Assembly (NCBI GenBank): GCA_031280615.1
Contig: JAITGO010000002.1
Span: 1 to 64,000 of the forward strand
Length of the DNA: 64,000 bases
Reading direction: 5' to 3'
From: Desulfobulbus sp.
Lineage (GTDB): Bacteria; Desulfobacterota; Desulfobulbia; Desulfobulbales; Desulfobulbaceae
Position numbers and translations under genes: made by a program. The notes beneath the pieces were generated by a model that was given only the letters and a program-made list of their open reading frames with translations, did not search any database and was not told the origin of the DNA. The stretch's first letter is position 1; every line of letters begins with the position of its first letter. Positions 40,427 to 48,798 of the stretch are shown piece after piece.

Positions 40427-41728
40427 ATGTCCGACATGTCTTTTGAGCAAACAGCAACGCTCGCCATCGACGGCACCACCTACGAGTTGCCCATCATCCA
40501 CGGAATCGAGGGAGACAAGGCCATCGATGTTCGCGATCTGCTCCGCCAGACCGGCTACACCGTCTTCGATACCGGCTACAAGAACTCGGCCTCCTGCTGC
40601 AGCACCATCACCTATCTCGACGGCTCCAAGGGCATTCTCCGCTACCGGGGATACGCCATCGAGGATCTGGCTTCGAAATGCCTGTTCATCGAAGTGGCCT
40701 ACCTGCTGCTGCACAACAAACTGCCGAACCGAGTCGAGCTGGAAAATTTCCGGACTCTGCTCGAGTACCACGCCCTGATCCACGAGGACATGGTCCATTT
40801 CTTCGATAAATTTCCGCCCAATGCCTCGCCGATGTCGATTCTGTCGGTGCTGGTCAACACCTTGCACAATTTCTATCCGGAAATGAGCGCCGATCCGCTG
40901 GAAAACATCGACATGACCGCCAGCCGCCTCATTTCAAAAATCAGGACCATCGCCGCGTTTTCCTACAAAAAATCTATCGGTCAGCCCCTGGTGTATCCGC
41001 GCAACGACCTGTCCTACTGCGGCAACTTCCTCAACATGATGTTCAACACGCCGGTCAGGCCTTACCTGGTCCTGCCCGAGGTAGTGGCCGCCCTCAACAA
41101 GCTTTTGATCCTCCATGCCGACCACGAACAGAACTGTTCGACTTCGGCGGTGAGGCTGGTCGGCAGCTCCGGCGGCAACCTCTACGCCTCGATCTCGGCC
41201 GGCATTAACGCCCTGTGGGGGCCCCTCCACGGCGGCGCCAACGAGGCGGTGGTCCAGATGCTCGAGGCGATTCACAAGGACAATAACGACTACAAGAAGT
41301 ACATTGCCAAGGCCAAGGACAAAAACGACCCTTTCCGCCTCTCCGGGTTCGGGCACCGGGTCTATCGCACCTACGATCCGCGCGGCACGATCATCAAGGA
41401 TGCCTGCGACGAAATCTTCAGTATCCTCAACGTCAAGGACCCGTTACTGGAAATCGCCCGCAACCTGGAGGAACTCGTGCTCAACGACCCCTGGTTCGTC
41501 GGGCGCAATCTCTATCCCAATATCGATTTCTATTCCGGGATCATTTACCGGGCCCTGGGCATTCCTACCAACATGTTCACCGTCATGTTCGCCCTGGGGC
41601 GGTTGCCGGGCTGGATTGCTCAATGGAAGGAAATGCGGGAAGATCCCGAAACCAAGATCTATCGCCCCCGCCAGATCTACATCGGCGCGCCGGCCCGAAA
41701 ATTCGTCCCCTTGGCCGACCGCACCTGA
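40427..41728 (+). CDS. gltA: Citrate synthase
   Basis: Condenses acetyl-CoA and oxaloacetate; 433 aa, with the N-terminal beta domain typical of larger bacterial enzymes. Catalytic elements: HADHEQNCSTSAVRLVGSS, WGPLHGGANEAV (His), GFGHRVYRTYDPR (His) and NIDFYSGI (Asp). The start has AGAAGGAGGA 6 nt upstream. It stands alone rather than in a TCA operon. With the nearby beta-oxidation locus it offers a sink for acetyl-CoA, either oxidative or for glutamate synthesis; the window cannot decide which. Confidence 0.96.
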   Translation: MSDMSFEQTATLAIDGTTYELPIIHGIEGDKAIDVRDLLRQTGYTVFDTGYKNSASCCSTITYLDGSKGILRYRGYAIEDLASKCLFIEVAYLLLHNKLPNRVELENFRTLLEYHALIHEDMVHFFDKFPPNASPMSILSVLVNTLHNFYPEMSADPLENIDMTASRLISKIRTIAAFSYKKSIGQPLVYPRNDLSYCGNFLNMMFNTPVRPYLVLPEVVAALNKLLILHADHEQNCSTSAVRLVGSSGGNLYASISAGINALWGPLHGGANEAVVQMLEAIHKDNNDYKKYIAKAKDKNDPFRLSGFGHRVYRTYDPRGTIIKDACDEIFSILNVKDPLLEIARNLEELVLNDPWFVGRNLYPNIDFYSGIIYRALGIPTNMFTVMFALGRLPGWIAQWKEMREDPETKIYRPRQIYIGAPARKFVPLADRT

Positions 41729-41753
41729 CCGGTCGTTGTCTTTCGCCCTCGCC

Positions 41754-41789
41754 AAAAAAAACGGATCGTGCCCCAGGGCACGATCCGTT
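41754..41789 (-). terminator. Terminator of the DUF4139 gene, shared with gltA end
   Basis: A 12-bp perfect stem ACGGATCGTGCC/GGCACGATCCGT with loop CCAGG-type nucleotides. On the minus strand a run of seven T follows, making it a good terminator for the DUF4139 gene. On the plus strand only TT follows, so gltA termination there would be weaker. Confidence 0.88.
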
Positions 41790-41811
41790 GCGCTCTTCGC
41801 TCATTCTTCGG

Positions 41812-43230
41812 TTAATTCCGAATGCTCACCCGATAGGTCAGAGTGGCGCTGTCCAGCGGCGGCACCGTGACCAGCCATGAAGCCAGGTGGGCGGATTCCT
41901 TGCGATGCTTGCTCGATTCGCTCAGAATCTGCCAGTCACCGGGGATCGGTTCCTGCACAGTGACCACGACCGCTTCCTTTTTCGCATTCTTCAGGCGGAT
42001 GGCATATTCGCTTTCATACTGAACGCCGGAGGACTCCGCCACTTTGAGCTGTTTAAAATCCGTCTGCACTTTGTCGGCGGTGATATCGAAGGCCTCGCCC
42101 AGATGGAGCCGGACCAGTTCCTTCTCCGGGGTGTGGTCGACCGTGTCCTCGCCGACGAACTGCAGGCCGCCATTGCTGTCTTTCTTGTACACCCGCACCA
42201 CCCCGCCGGGCAGGGGCCGGCCCAGTCCCGCATCCTTGTCGTTGCGTACCTCGACAAAGACACCGACTTTCATTTTTTGGCCGATTTCCCCGATGCGGGC
42301 GCGGAAGTAATGCTCTTGCCCTTTAAGTAGATATTCTTTCCGGCATGCCACTCCGTCGGCCTTGAGCAGCGCCACCTGTTTTTTCTGGTTTTCCCCGATG
42401 GTGGTCGGCCGTTCGAGCGAATAGAGATGGTACTCGAACATCGACTCCTCCTCCAGAGCCTTGGGGGCCGACGCCATGACCATCGCTTCCCGCCGGTGCA
42501 TCTGCACCGGCATCGGCTGCGGTGCCAGGTTGACGTCACCGGCAACCAGTTGCAGCCGCGCTTGTGGATATCGGGCGCCGCTCTCGTTGATCAGGGTCAC
42601 CCAGCCGCTGAGATCGAGGCGATCGTCGGCGGCGTTGAGTTCCGCCACGTAATCGGCCCGCCAGGAGAGCCCGGCGGTCAGATAGCTCAACTCCACCTCC
42701 CGTGTCCCGACGGCACCGCTTTCGACCTGCATGGTCAGAGTGGGCCGGTCGCGCAGGGTATCGGGTACATCGGGAAAAATCAGATGTCCGTTGACGTCGG
42801 TCTCGATCTGGTTGCCCACCTGCAGCACCACCCCGTCTCCGGCGCTGAGCACCTTGGCCTGGACGGACCGTTCCTCGCCGGTGACCGGCTGTTGCCGGCG
42901 CAGGGTGATTTCCCGGCCCACATATTTCTGGAGCAGCGACTGGGGCGTGAGGAGGTCGTATTCGAAATTCTGTTCCAGAACCTTGAGATCCCGGCCTTGC
43001 ATTACCGCCGTTTCCGGCTTGATCTGGGCGCTCACTTCACGGAAGGCAAGGGTGCGCGTGCCCCTCGGCAGGTCAACGGTCCGGCGGTCCTTTACCAGGG
43101 CCAGATTCCTCGTATAGATAGTAACATTCACCGCCTGTTGGTCCTGGCCGTCGACAACGATTTCCTCGTCGGCCAAAAGAGGAGTGGCGCTTGCAAGCAT
43201 CGCCGCGGCCACCATCAGCACTGTTTTCAT
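41812..43230 (-). CDS. Secreted DUF4139-domain protein
   Basis: A 472-aa exported protein. The signal peptide MKTVLMVAAAMLASATPLLA is followed by DEEI, a likely SPase I site at residue ~20. The remainder is beta-rich. It starts VNVTIYTRNLALVKDRRTVD and contains LSYLTAGLSWRADYVAELN, both typical of DUF4139 proteins, and ends in a beta domain (PIPGDWQILSESS). The family is widespread with no firm function. It stands alone upstream of a strong terminator. Confidence 0.88.
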   Translation of the reverse strand: MKTVLMVAAAMLASATPLLADEEIVVDGQDQQAVNVTIYTRNLALVKDRRTVDLPRGTRTLAFREVSAQIKPETAVMQGRDLKVLEQNFEYDLLTPQSLLQKYVGREITLRRQQPVTGEERSVQAKVLSAGDGVVLQVGNQIETDVNGHLIFPDVPDTLRDRPTLTMQVESGAVGTREVELSYLTAGLSWRADYVAELNAADDRLDLSGWVTLINESGARYPQARLQLVAGDVNLAPQPMPVQMHRREAMVMASAPKALEEESMFEYHLYSLERPTTIGENQKKQVALLKADGVACRKEYLLKGQEHYFRARIGEIGQKMKVGVFVEVRNDKDAGLGRPLPGGVVRVYKKDSNGGLQFVGEDTVDHTPEKELVRLHLGEAFDITADKVQTDFKQLKVAESSGVQYESEYAIRLKNAKKEAVVVTVQEPIPGDWQILSESSKHRKESAHLASWLVTVPPLDSATLTYRVSIRN

Positions 43231-43295
43231 TGCACCTTCCGCTCGAAGTAAAGAGGTGTAGGGATCGATACGCCGATCCCGCCGGCAAAGGAACT

Positions 43296-43676
43296 TCAGC
43301 TGTCGGCGAGGGTCTGCTCGGCAATGAAGCGTTCGATCTGCGCCAGCTGTTCGCTGGTCAGCGGACCGAATTGGATGCTGAACCGCTTGACCATCAGTCG
43401 GCTGAAAATCGAAGCCGGAACCGGCTGCATTTCACCGACCACGGAAAAAGGGATGTCGGGCAGGTAAAAGCGGGATTTGGCGTCGAAGAGATCGATGCGG
43501 GTGGAAAAATCCGGATCTTTCTCAAAAACGGCGCACTGGACGGCAAGCCCCCCCTGGCTGATATCGACCAGGGTTCCGGTGTATTCGCCGAAAAAGGCGA
43601 ACGTTTCATTTTTTACCCGAAATCGTTTATGACGTCGACGTTCCGCCCCATTCGTGCCTGTTCGTTGCAAATCCAT
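43296..43676 (-). CDS. PilZ-domain protein (c-di-GMP receptor)
   Basis: A 126-aa single PilZ domain. The c-di-GMP-binding residues are visible: RRHKRFRV (RxxxR, residues ~14-21) and DISQGGLAV (D/NxSxxG, residues ~38-46). No output domain is attached, so it should act by protein-protein contact. The ribosome site is weak (AAAGG, 14 nt before ATG), and an upstream small ORF ends 18 nt before its start. Translation may be coupled to that ORF. Confidence 0.9.
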   Translation of the reverse strand: MDLQRTGTNGAERRRHKRFRVKNETFAFFGEYTGTLVDISQGGLAVQCAVFEKDPDFSTRIDLFDAKSRFYLPDIPFSVVGEMQPVPASIFSRLMVKRFSIQFGPLTSEQLAQIERFIAEQTLADS

Positions 43677-43694
43677 AAGAGAGTATCTAACCTT

Positions 43695-43823
43695 TCACCT
43701 TGTCGTTTTGCCGGCACTGAAATTCCGGCAATATTCGCGTACCAGTTGCCACCGTTGGGACACGCTCAGCCGGAAATAAACCGGGCTGAGCATCAGAATT
43801 CGGATAGCTTCGCGTGGATGCAT
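43695..43823 (-). CDS. Small ORF (42 aa) upstream of the PilZ gene
   Basis: Encodes a 42-residue peptide starting MHPREAIRILMLSPVYFRL and continuing with an Arg/Tyr/Cys-rich amphipathic helix, SVSQRWQLVREYC. A full GGAGG lies 8 nt before the ATG (43823), which is better than the ribosome site of the PilZ gene 18 nt after its stop. The composition looks like a real small protein, not a chance frame. A stem-loop (43769-43797) lies inside it. I recall similar peptides in related bacteria but cannot verify this. Confidence 0.6.
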   Translation of the reverse strand: MHPREAIRILMLSPVYFRLSVSQRWQLVREYCRNFSAGKTTR

Positions 43824-44079
43824 CGGTACACCTCCAATTGTTGCTTACCCTGGTTGAAGCAAGAACCGAACCTGTTTACACAAGTCGGTATATCAGCCAG
43901 TTGTGGCCCAATTGCATCCGTCGACACGGCAAAAACCTGCCAAGACACCCTGCTGATTCCGCCTTGGCGGAAAAGAAATCCACCCTCTGTCTTTTAAAAA
44001 AATATTGGTATTACAAAACTATAAATAAAAAATCACAGCGGCCGGACCGCGTATGTTTCACAAAAAAGGAAAAGCCCCT
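43824..44079. other. Intergenic region between polA end and the PilZ leader
   Basis: About 255 bp, AT-rich at 43980-44040. It must carry the promoter for the small ORF/PilZ pair. After the polA stop the minus strand reads GGGGAA-loop-TTTTCC followed by six T, a weak terminator with G-T pairs. Confidence 0.45.
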
Positions 44080-46764
44080 TCATTCCCCTTTCTCGAGACT
44101 GCTGCCGTGACCGAGATGCACCACCAAGGGGACGCGGAGGGCCATGGCGGATTCCATGCAGTCTTGTACCAGGGTCGAGACCTCCTCAAGCTCCTCCTCC
44201 GGCACCTCAAGCACCAGTTCGTCGTGGATCTGCAACAGCAAGCGAGTCCGACATTGTCGTCGCTCCAATTCACTATCCACTTGAATCATCGCCAGTTTTA
44301 TGATATCCGCCGCAGTTCCTTGAATGGGGGTGTTGATGGCGGTCCGCTCGGCGAATTCGCGTTGCACGCGATTGCTGCTCTTGATGTCGGGCAGGTATCG
44401 CCGCCGGCCCAGCAGGGTTGTCACAAATCCATCTTGCCGCGCCTGCACGACAACAGCACCCATAAATTCCCTTATTCCGGAAAAATGAGCAAAGTAGCGA
44501 TCTATGAAGGTTTGGGCATCCTTGCGGCTGACCCGCAATTGACTGGCAAGGCCGAAGCTGGACATGCCGTAGACGATGCCGAAATTGATGGTTTTGGCCA
44601 CCCGCCGCATTTCCGAGGTCACCAGTTCCGGGGCCACGAAAAAGATCTCCGCTGCAGTCCGCCGATGGATGTCCTGGCCGCCCCGGAACGCGGCCAGCAA
44701 TTCGCGGTCTTCCGAATAATGCGCCAGGACGCGGAGATCGATTTGCGAATAGTCTGCGGCCAGCAGGAAACAGCCCTCGGTGGCGATGAAGGCCGAGCGG
44801 ATGCGCCGCCCTTCTTCGGTCCGGATGGGAATGTTTTGCAGATTGGGATTGCTCGAGCTCAAGCGTCCGGTGGCGGTACCGCATTGGTTGAAGGAGGTGT
44901 GTACCCGACCGGTGGCGGGGTTTTGCAGGCTGGCCAATTTATCGACATAGGTCGATTTCAGCTTGGCCAGGTTCCGGTACTGGAGAATCAGGGCGGGCAG
45001 CTCATGGGTCAGGCTCAAGTTTTCCAGCACCTTGACATCGGTGGACCAGCCGGTCTTGGTTTTACGCCCTTTCGGCAGTTGCAGCCGGTCAAAGAGCACC
45101 TCGCCCAACTGCTTGGGCGAATTGATGTTAAAGCGCATCCCCGCTGCATCGTAGATCCGTTGTTCGTCGTCCTCCAGCCGCTGTCCGAACTCGTCGGCCA
45201 AAGCCGCGAGCCGATCGCCATCGACCCGGATGCCCTCGCGTTCCATGGCTGCCAGGACCGGCACCAAGGGACTTTCTACTTCCTGCAGCAGCGAAAGCAG
45301 ATTGGCTTGGACCAGGAGCGGCCGCTGATGGAGATAGAGCCGGATGGCGCCGTATACATCCTCGCAGCTGTAATTCTTGGCCGCCTCCAGCCCGACCCGA
45401 CAGAAAGCGTCGGCGGCCTTGTCCCCCGCCGTGACTTCGGCAAAGGTGGTCATCCGGATGTCGATTTCCTGACACAGGTCATCGAGTTTGTACGAATGCC
45501 GGTCCGGATCGAGCAGCCAAGCCCCGATCATGGTGTCGTACAGCGGGCCGGACAATCGGATGGCGCCGTTGCGGGGTGAGGCCAGGATGGCCAGATCGAA
45601 CTTGAGATTGTGGCCGATGGTAACGATTTCTCGCCCTTCCAGCAAAGGCCGCAAAAAGGCGGTCAGTTGGTCCAGTGACAGCTGGCCGGCCACGGGTTTG
45701 CCCTCCGTGTCGCAATGGCCGCAGGGCAGATACCAGGCGTCGCCCTCCTCGACCGCGAGCGAAACCCCCACCAACCGAGCCCGTAACGGGTCCAGCGAAT
45801 CCGTCTCGGTATCGATTGCCAGCAGCCGGGTCGTGGCCAAGCGTGCCTCCAGCTGAGCCAGGCCTTCGGCGTCCCGCACCAAATCAAAGCGGGCGGTATC
45901 GACCTTGGCCGCCTGGGCCGTATCCTTGAGCAGGGAATGGAATTCCAGTTCGGTCAGCAGGCCGCGCAGCTGTTCCAGGTCGGGTTGGACCGCCCGGTAG
46001 CGATCCATCTCCTCGGGCACGACCGCCGCCATGTTGAGCCGGACCAAGTCGCGGGACAGGAATGCCTCGGCCCGGTGCTCCCGGATCTGCTGGATGCTCT
46101 TCGACGCTTTTAAGGTGTCTATGTGCCGATAGAGATTCTCAAGGTCGCCGTACTCGGCAATCAGTTTTTGGGCGGTCTTCGGTCCGACGCCCGGCACCCC
46201 GGGAATATTGTCCGAACTGTCGCCGGTCAGGGCAAAGTAGTCGAGCAGGCGGGTCGGGGGCAGCCCGTACTTTTCCACCACCGCCGCCTCGTTCATTACC
46301 CGGTCGTTCATCGGGTCCCACAGGCTGACTTCGGACGAGACCAGCTGGAGCAAATCCTTGTCGCCGGAGACCACCACCACCTTGTATCCCTGGCGGACCG
46401 CCATCGCCGCAGCCGAGGCAATGAGATCGTCGGCCTCCTGGTCGTCCTGCTCCAGCAGAAGAATGCGATGGGCCAGGACCAGCTGGCGGATATAGGGAAT
46501 CTGTTGGGCCAGGTCCTCGGGCATGGGGGGGCGATTGGCTTTATAGCGTTCGTACAAACGATGCCGGAACACCGGCCCCCGGGTGTCGAAGGCCATCGCC
46601 AGGTACTGCGGCTCACGCTCCTTGAGCAGCCGGCGCAGGATGGAGGCAAAGCCGTAGACCGCGTGGGTGGGCAGGCCGCCGGCGGTGGACAGCGGTTTGA
46701 CGGCATGGTAGGCCCGGTAAATATAGGCACTGCCGTCGATCAGGTACAACTCGGGGACGCTCAT
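44080..46764 (-). CDS. polA: DNA polymerase I
   Basis: 894-aa repair and Okazaki-fragment polymerase. Residues 1-~290 form the 5'-3' exonuclease (LYLIDGSAYIYRAYHAVKPL, VVSGDKDLLQLV, GVPGVGPKTAQKLI). Residues ~310-490 form a 3'-5' exonuclease whose first motif LLAIDTETDSLDP keeps the metal-binding Asp/Glu, so proofreading is probably active. The C-terminal polymerase has FLLAADYSQIDLRVLAH (motif A), RRVAKTINFGIVYGM (motif B) and LLQIHDELVLEVPE (motif C). The ATG at 46764 follows AGGAG by 6 nt; the frame extension to 46863 is rejected. Confidence 0.97.
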   Translation of the reverse strand: MSVPELYLIDGSAYIYRAYHAVKPLSTAGGLPTHAVYGFASILRRLLKEREPQYLAMAFDTRGPVFRHRLYERYKANRPPMPEDLAQQIPYIRQLVLAHRILLLEQDDQEADDLIASAAAMAVRQGYKVVVVSGDKDLLQLVSSEVSLWDPMNDRVMNEAAVVEKYGLPPTRLLDYFALTGDSSDNIPGVPGVGPKTAQKLIAEYGDLENLYRHIDTLKASKSIQQIREHRAEAFLSRDLVRLNMAAVVPEEMDRYRAVQPDLEQLRGLLTELEFHSLLKDTAQAAKVDTARFDLVRDAEGLAQLEARLATTRLLAIDTETDSLDPLRARLVGVSLAVEEGDAWYLPCGHCDTEGKPVAGQLSLDQLTAFLRPLLEGREIVTIGHNLKFDLAILASPRNGAIRLSGPLYDTMIGAWLLDPDRHSYKLDDLCQEIDIRMTTFAEVTAGDKAADAFCRVGLEAAKNYSCEDVYGAIRLYLHQRPLLVQANLLSLLQEVESPLVPVLAAMEREGIRVDGDRLAALADEFGQRLEDDEQRIYDAAGMRFNINSPKQLGEVLFDRLQLPKGRKTKTGWSTDVKVLENLSLTHELPALILQYRNLAKLKSTYVDKLASLQNPATGRVHTSFNQCGTATGRLSSSNPNLQNIPIRTEEGRRIRSAFIATEGCFLLAADYSQIDLRVLAHYSEDRELLAAFRGGQDIHRRTAAEIFFVAPELVTSEMRRVAKTINFGIVYGMSSFGLASQLRVSRKDAQTFIDRYFAHFSGIREFMGAVVVQARQDGFVTTLLGRRRYLPDIKSSNRVQREFAERTAINTPIQGTAADIIKLAMIQVDSELERRQCRTRLLLQIHDELVLEVPEEELEEVSTLVQDCMESAMALRVPLVVHLGHGSSLEKGE

Positions 46765-46912
46765 GAACGCTCCTGGACAAAGACAAGGCAACCGGTGCGG
46801 CCCGTCCGGCAACCGGGGGCGACGCGTTTGCTCTGTTGTACACAGCAACTCTTTCGGAACCAATCCTTTTTTTCACACCTGACCCAAGACCTCGCGCCCT
46901 TGCTCCGGACAT

Positions 46913-46938
46913 AAAAAAACCCCGCCGGCAGCGGGGTT
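46913..46938 (-). terminator. Terminator after the HPF/cold-shock gene
   Basis: Stem AACCCCGC/GCGGGGTT with loop TGCCG on the minus strand, then seven T. It lies about 50 nt after the gene's stop and before polA, so polA has separate transcription. Confidence 0.9.
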
Positions 46939-46989
46939 TTTCGCGATTCGGGACAATCGGCGTCCCGAGAGCCGGCAAGAGGCCCTTGT

Positions 46990-47532
46990 TCAGGCGCCCA
47001 CGGCCTTGACCCAGGTGGCCTGCAAGCCTTTGTCGCCTTCCTCCATGGCAAAATGCACCTCGTCGCCCTCGGCGAGATCACCCATGGCGACGTCCTTCAA
47101 AGTACTGGCATGGAAAAAGACATCGAGCTTGTCATCGGTGACGATGAACCCGTAGGATGCATCCGGGGCAATTTTGCGGATGATGCCGGAGGTTTTGTCG
47201 TCGATCACCGCTCCCTGGACCTTGACCGCTTTATGGTCCTGCCGTTTCTTGACAATTTCCTTCAGTTGCTCGCCCAGGACATCGAAGGCCTCGACCAGAA
47301 GCGGCCGGACACTCTCGCCCCAGCGCTTGACCGCCACCGTGTCGTTGGGAACGGTGGCCACCAGCCGCACCTCGTGACCGCCTTCCTTGTACCCCGGAGT
47401 GGCCTCGATGCTCACCCGCAGGTGCAGCACCAGGTTGGCATAGTGACGGATCAGTTTGGCCCGTTCTTCCTCGATCTTTTCCTGCCAGCTCTTTCGTATG
47501 TCAAGATTCTTGGCCTCGATTTTCAGTTCCAT
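46990..47532 (-). CDS. Ribosome hibernation/HPF-like protein fused to a cold-shock domain
   Basis: A 180-aa fusion. Residues 1-~100 are an HPF/RaiA (sigma-54 modulation type) fold: ELKIEAKNLDIRKSWQEKI and a basic helix ending LKEIVKKRQDH. Residues ~108-180 are a cold-shock domain with RNP1-like YGFIVTDD and RNP2-like DVFFHAS. The start at 47532 is fixed by GGAGG 6 nt upstream; the ATG two codons earlier touches that site. A consensus promoter lies ~190 nt upstream. Ribosome binding through HPF and RNA binding through the cold-shock domain are family knowledge; the combined role is inference. Confidence 0.9.
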   Translation of the reverse strand: MELKIEAKNLDIRKSWQEKIEEERAKLIRHYANLVLHLRVSIEATPGYKEGGHEVRLVATVPNDTVAVKRWGESVRPLLVEAFDVLGEQLKEIVKKRQDHKAVKVQGAVIDDKTSGIIRKIAPDASYGFIVTDDKLDVFFHASTLKDVAMGDLAEGDEVHFAMEEGDKGLQATWVKAVGA

Positions 47533-47557
47533 AAACATCCTCCACAGAGAAAGACGC

Positions 47558-47595
47558 CAGCGGCCCCATGCCGCTGCCTGTCGGCCATGTCGCCG
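47558..47595 (-). promoter_or_regulatory. Two stem-loops in the HPF/cold-shock leader
   Basis: CAGCGGC/GCCGCTG (47558-47564 with 47570-47576, 5-nt loop) and CGGC/GCCG (47582-47585 with 47592-47595) lie 15-60 nt before the ribosome site of the cold-shock-fusion gene. They could modulate translation with temperature; this is inference. Confidence 0.4.
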
Positions 47596-47729
47596 TAGCC
47601 CACGCCGTAAACAAACCGACGTTTTTCGTTGATTATTCCTGTCGTCCTAAGGGGAAGGGCACGGTGCGGAGCGCGCGAATCGCACGAAAAGTGAATGATT
47701 TTGTGGGTATACAGCGTGACCATGTTTTC

Positions 47730-47759
47730 ATTATAGCCATTGATCGGCGGAGAAATCAA
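47730..47759 (-). promoter_or_regulatory. Promoter of the HPF/cold-shock gene
   Basis: A consensus TATAAT (47735-47730) with TTGATT (47759-47754) 18 nt upstream on the minus strand. The predicted start near 47723 gives a leader of about 190 nt. The best -10 match I saw in the window. Confidence 0.65.
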
Positions 47760-47778
47760 GGGGCTGGAGTGCATTTTC

Positions 47779-47808
47779 TTGACGGCCGCCTTTACAAGCC
47801 AGTAGAGT
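47779..47808 (+). promoter_or_regulatory. Candidate hemH promoter giving a leaderless start
   Basis: TTGACG (47779-47784), an 18-nt spacer and TAGAGT (47803-47808, 4/6). The predicted start falls at or next to the hemH ATG (47815), and no good ribosome site precedes that ATG. Confidence 0.4.
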
Positions 47809-47814
47809 GACGCC

Positions 47815-48798
47815 ATGAAGACTGAAAGCAAAATCGGCATCTTACTCCTGAATCTCGGCGGACCCGAACGGCTTGAAGACGTGCGGCCATTTCTGTTCAA
47901 CCTGTTCTCGGACCGGCAAATCATCCGTCTCGGACCGGCTTTCCTGCAAAAGCCCATCGCCCGATTCATTGCCCGCCGCCGCGCGCCGGCCAGCATGGCC
48001 AATTACGCCCGGATAGGTGGAGGCTCGCCCATCCGCAGGAAAACCGAGGAGCAGGCCAACGCCTTGGAGCAGGCACTACGCCCGGACGGGGACTTCGTGG
48101 TACGGCCTTGCATGCGCTACTGGCATCCCCAGGCCGAAGAGGCGCTGCGGGACCTGGCGCGGCAAGGGGTCCACAACATAATCGCCCTGCCCCTCTATCC
48201 CCACTACTCCATCGCCACCACCGGTTCCTCGCTGAGCGACCTCCACCGCACCGCGGCCCAGCTCGGGATCGACATCCCCATCCGCGAGATCCCGGCCTGG
48301 CCGGACGAACCGGCCTACATCGGCTGTCTGGCCGCTCGGATCCTGGCCGGAATCCGCTCCTTTGAAGGCCAGCCGGTCCAGGTGGTCTACAGCGCCCACA
48401 GCCTGCCGGTGCAGTTTATCCAGGAGGGCGATCCCTATGTCGAGCATCTGCAGCGAACGATAGCCGCCATCGAAAAGCGGACCGCCATTGCGGGCCGGCT
48501 CTGTTACCAGAGCCGCAGCGGGCCGGTGGAGTGGTTGGGACCGGCGCTCCCCGAGATGCTCGAGACCCTGGCCGGCGAAGGATGCGCCTGTCTTCTGGTG
48601 GTGCCGATCTCCTTTGTTTCGGATCATGTCGAGACCTTGTACGAGATCGACATCCAGTACCGGGAGATGGCGGAGGGTTTGGGGATGCGCTTTGCCTCGA
48701 CGCCGGGCCTGAACGCCGATCCTCGTTTCATCGCCGGCCTGCGCAACCTGGCCCTGGCCGCCCTGGACGGCAAGGGAGCGCCGGCGGGCTCAGGGTGA
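47815..48798 (+). CDS. hemH: Ferrochelatase
   Basis: Inserts Fe2+ into protoporphyrin IX (or coproporphyrin in the alternative route); 327 aa. Start KIGILLLNLGGPERLEDVRPF and the segments CMRYWHPQAEEAL, LPLYPHYSIATTGSS, YSAHSLPVQFI (catalytic His) and CYQSRSGPVEWLGP are diagnostic. LLVVPISFVSDHVETLYEID carries the second metal-site region. It faces away from the HPF gene and its stop overlaps the rodA stop by 9 bp. Haem supply fits the cytochromes of the window. Confidence 0.95.
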   Translation: MKTESKIGILLLNLGGPERLEDVRPFLFNLFSDRQIIRLGPAFLQKPIARFIARRRAPASMANYARIGGGSPIRRKTEEQANALEQALRPDGDFVVRPCMRYWHPQAEEALRDLARQGVHNIIALPLYPHYSIATTGSSLSDLHRTAAQLGIDIPIREIPAWPDEPAYIGCLAARILAGIRSFEGQPVQVVYSAHSLPVQFIQEGDPYVEHLQRTIAAIEKRTAIAGRLCYQSRSGPVEWLGPALPEMLETLAGEGCACLLVVPISFVSDHVETLYEIDIQYREMAEGLGMRFASTPGLNADPRFIAGLRNLALAALDGKGAPAGSG

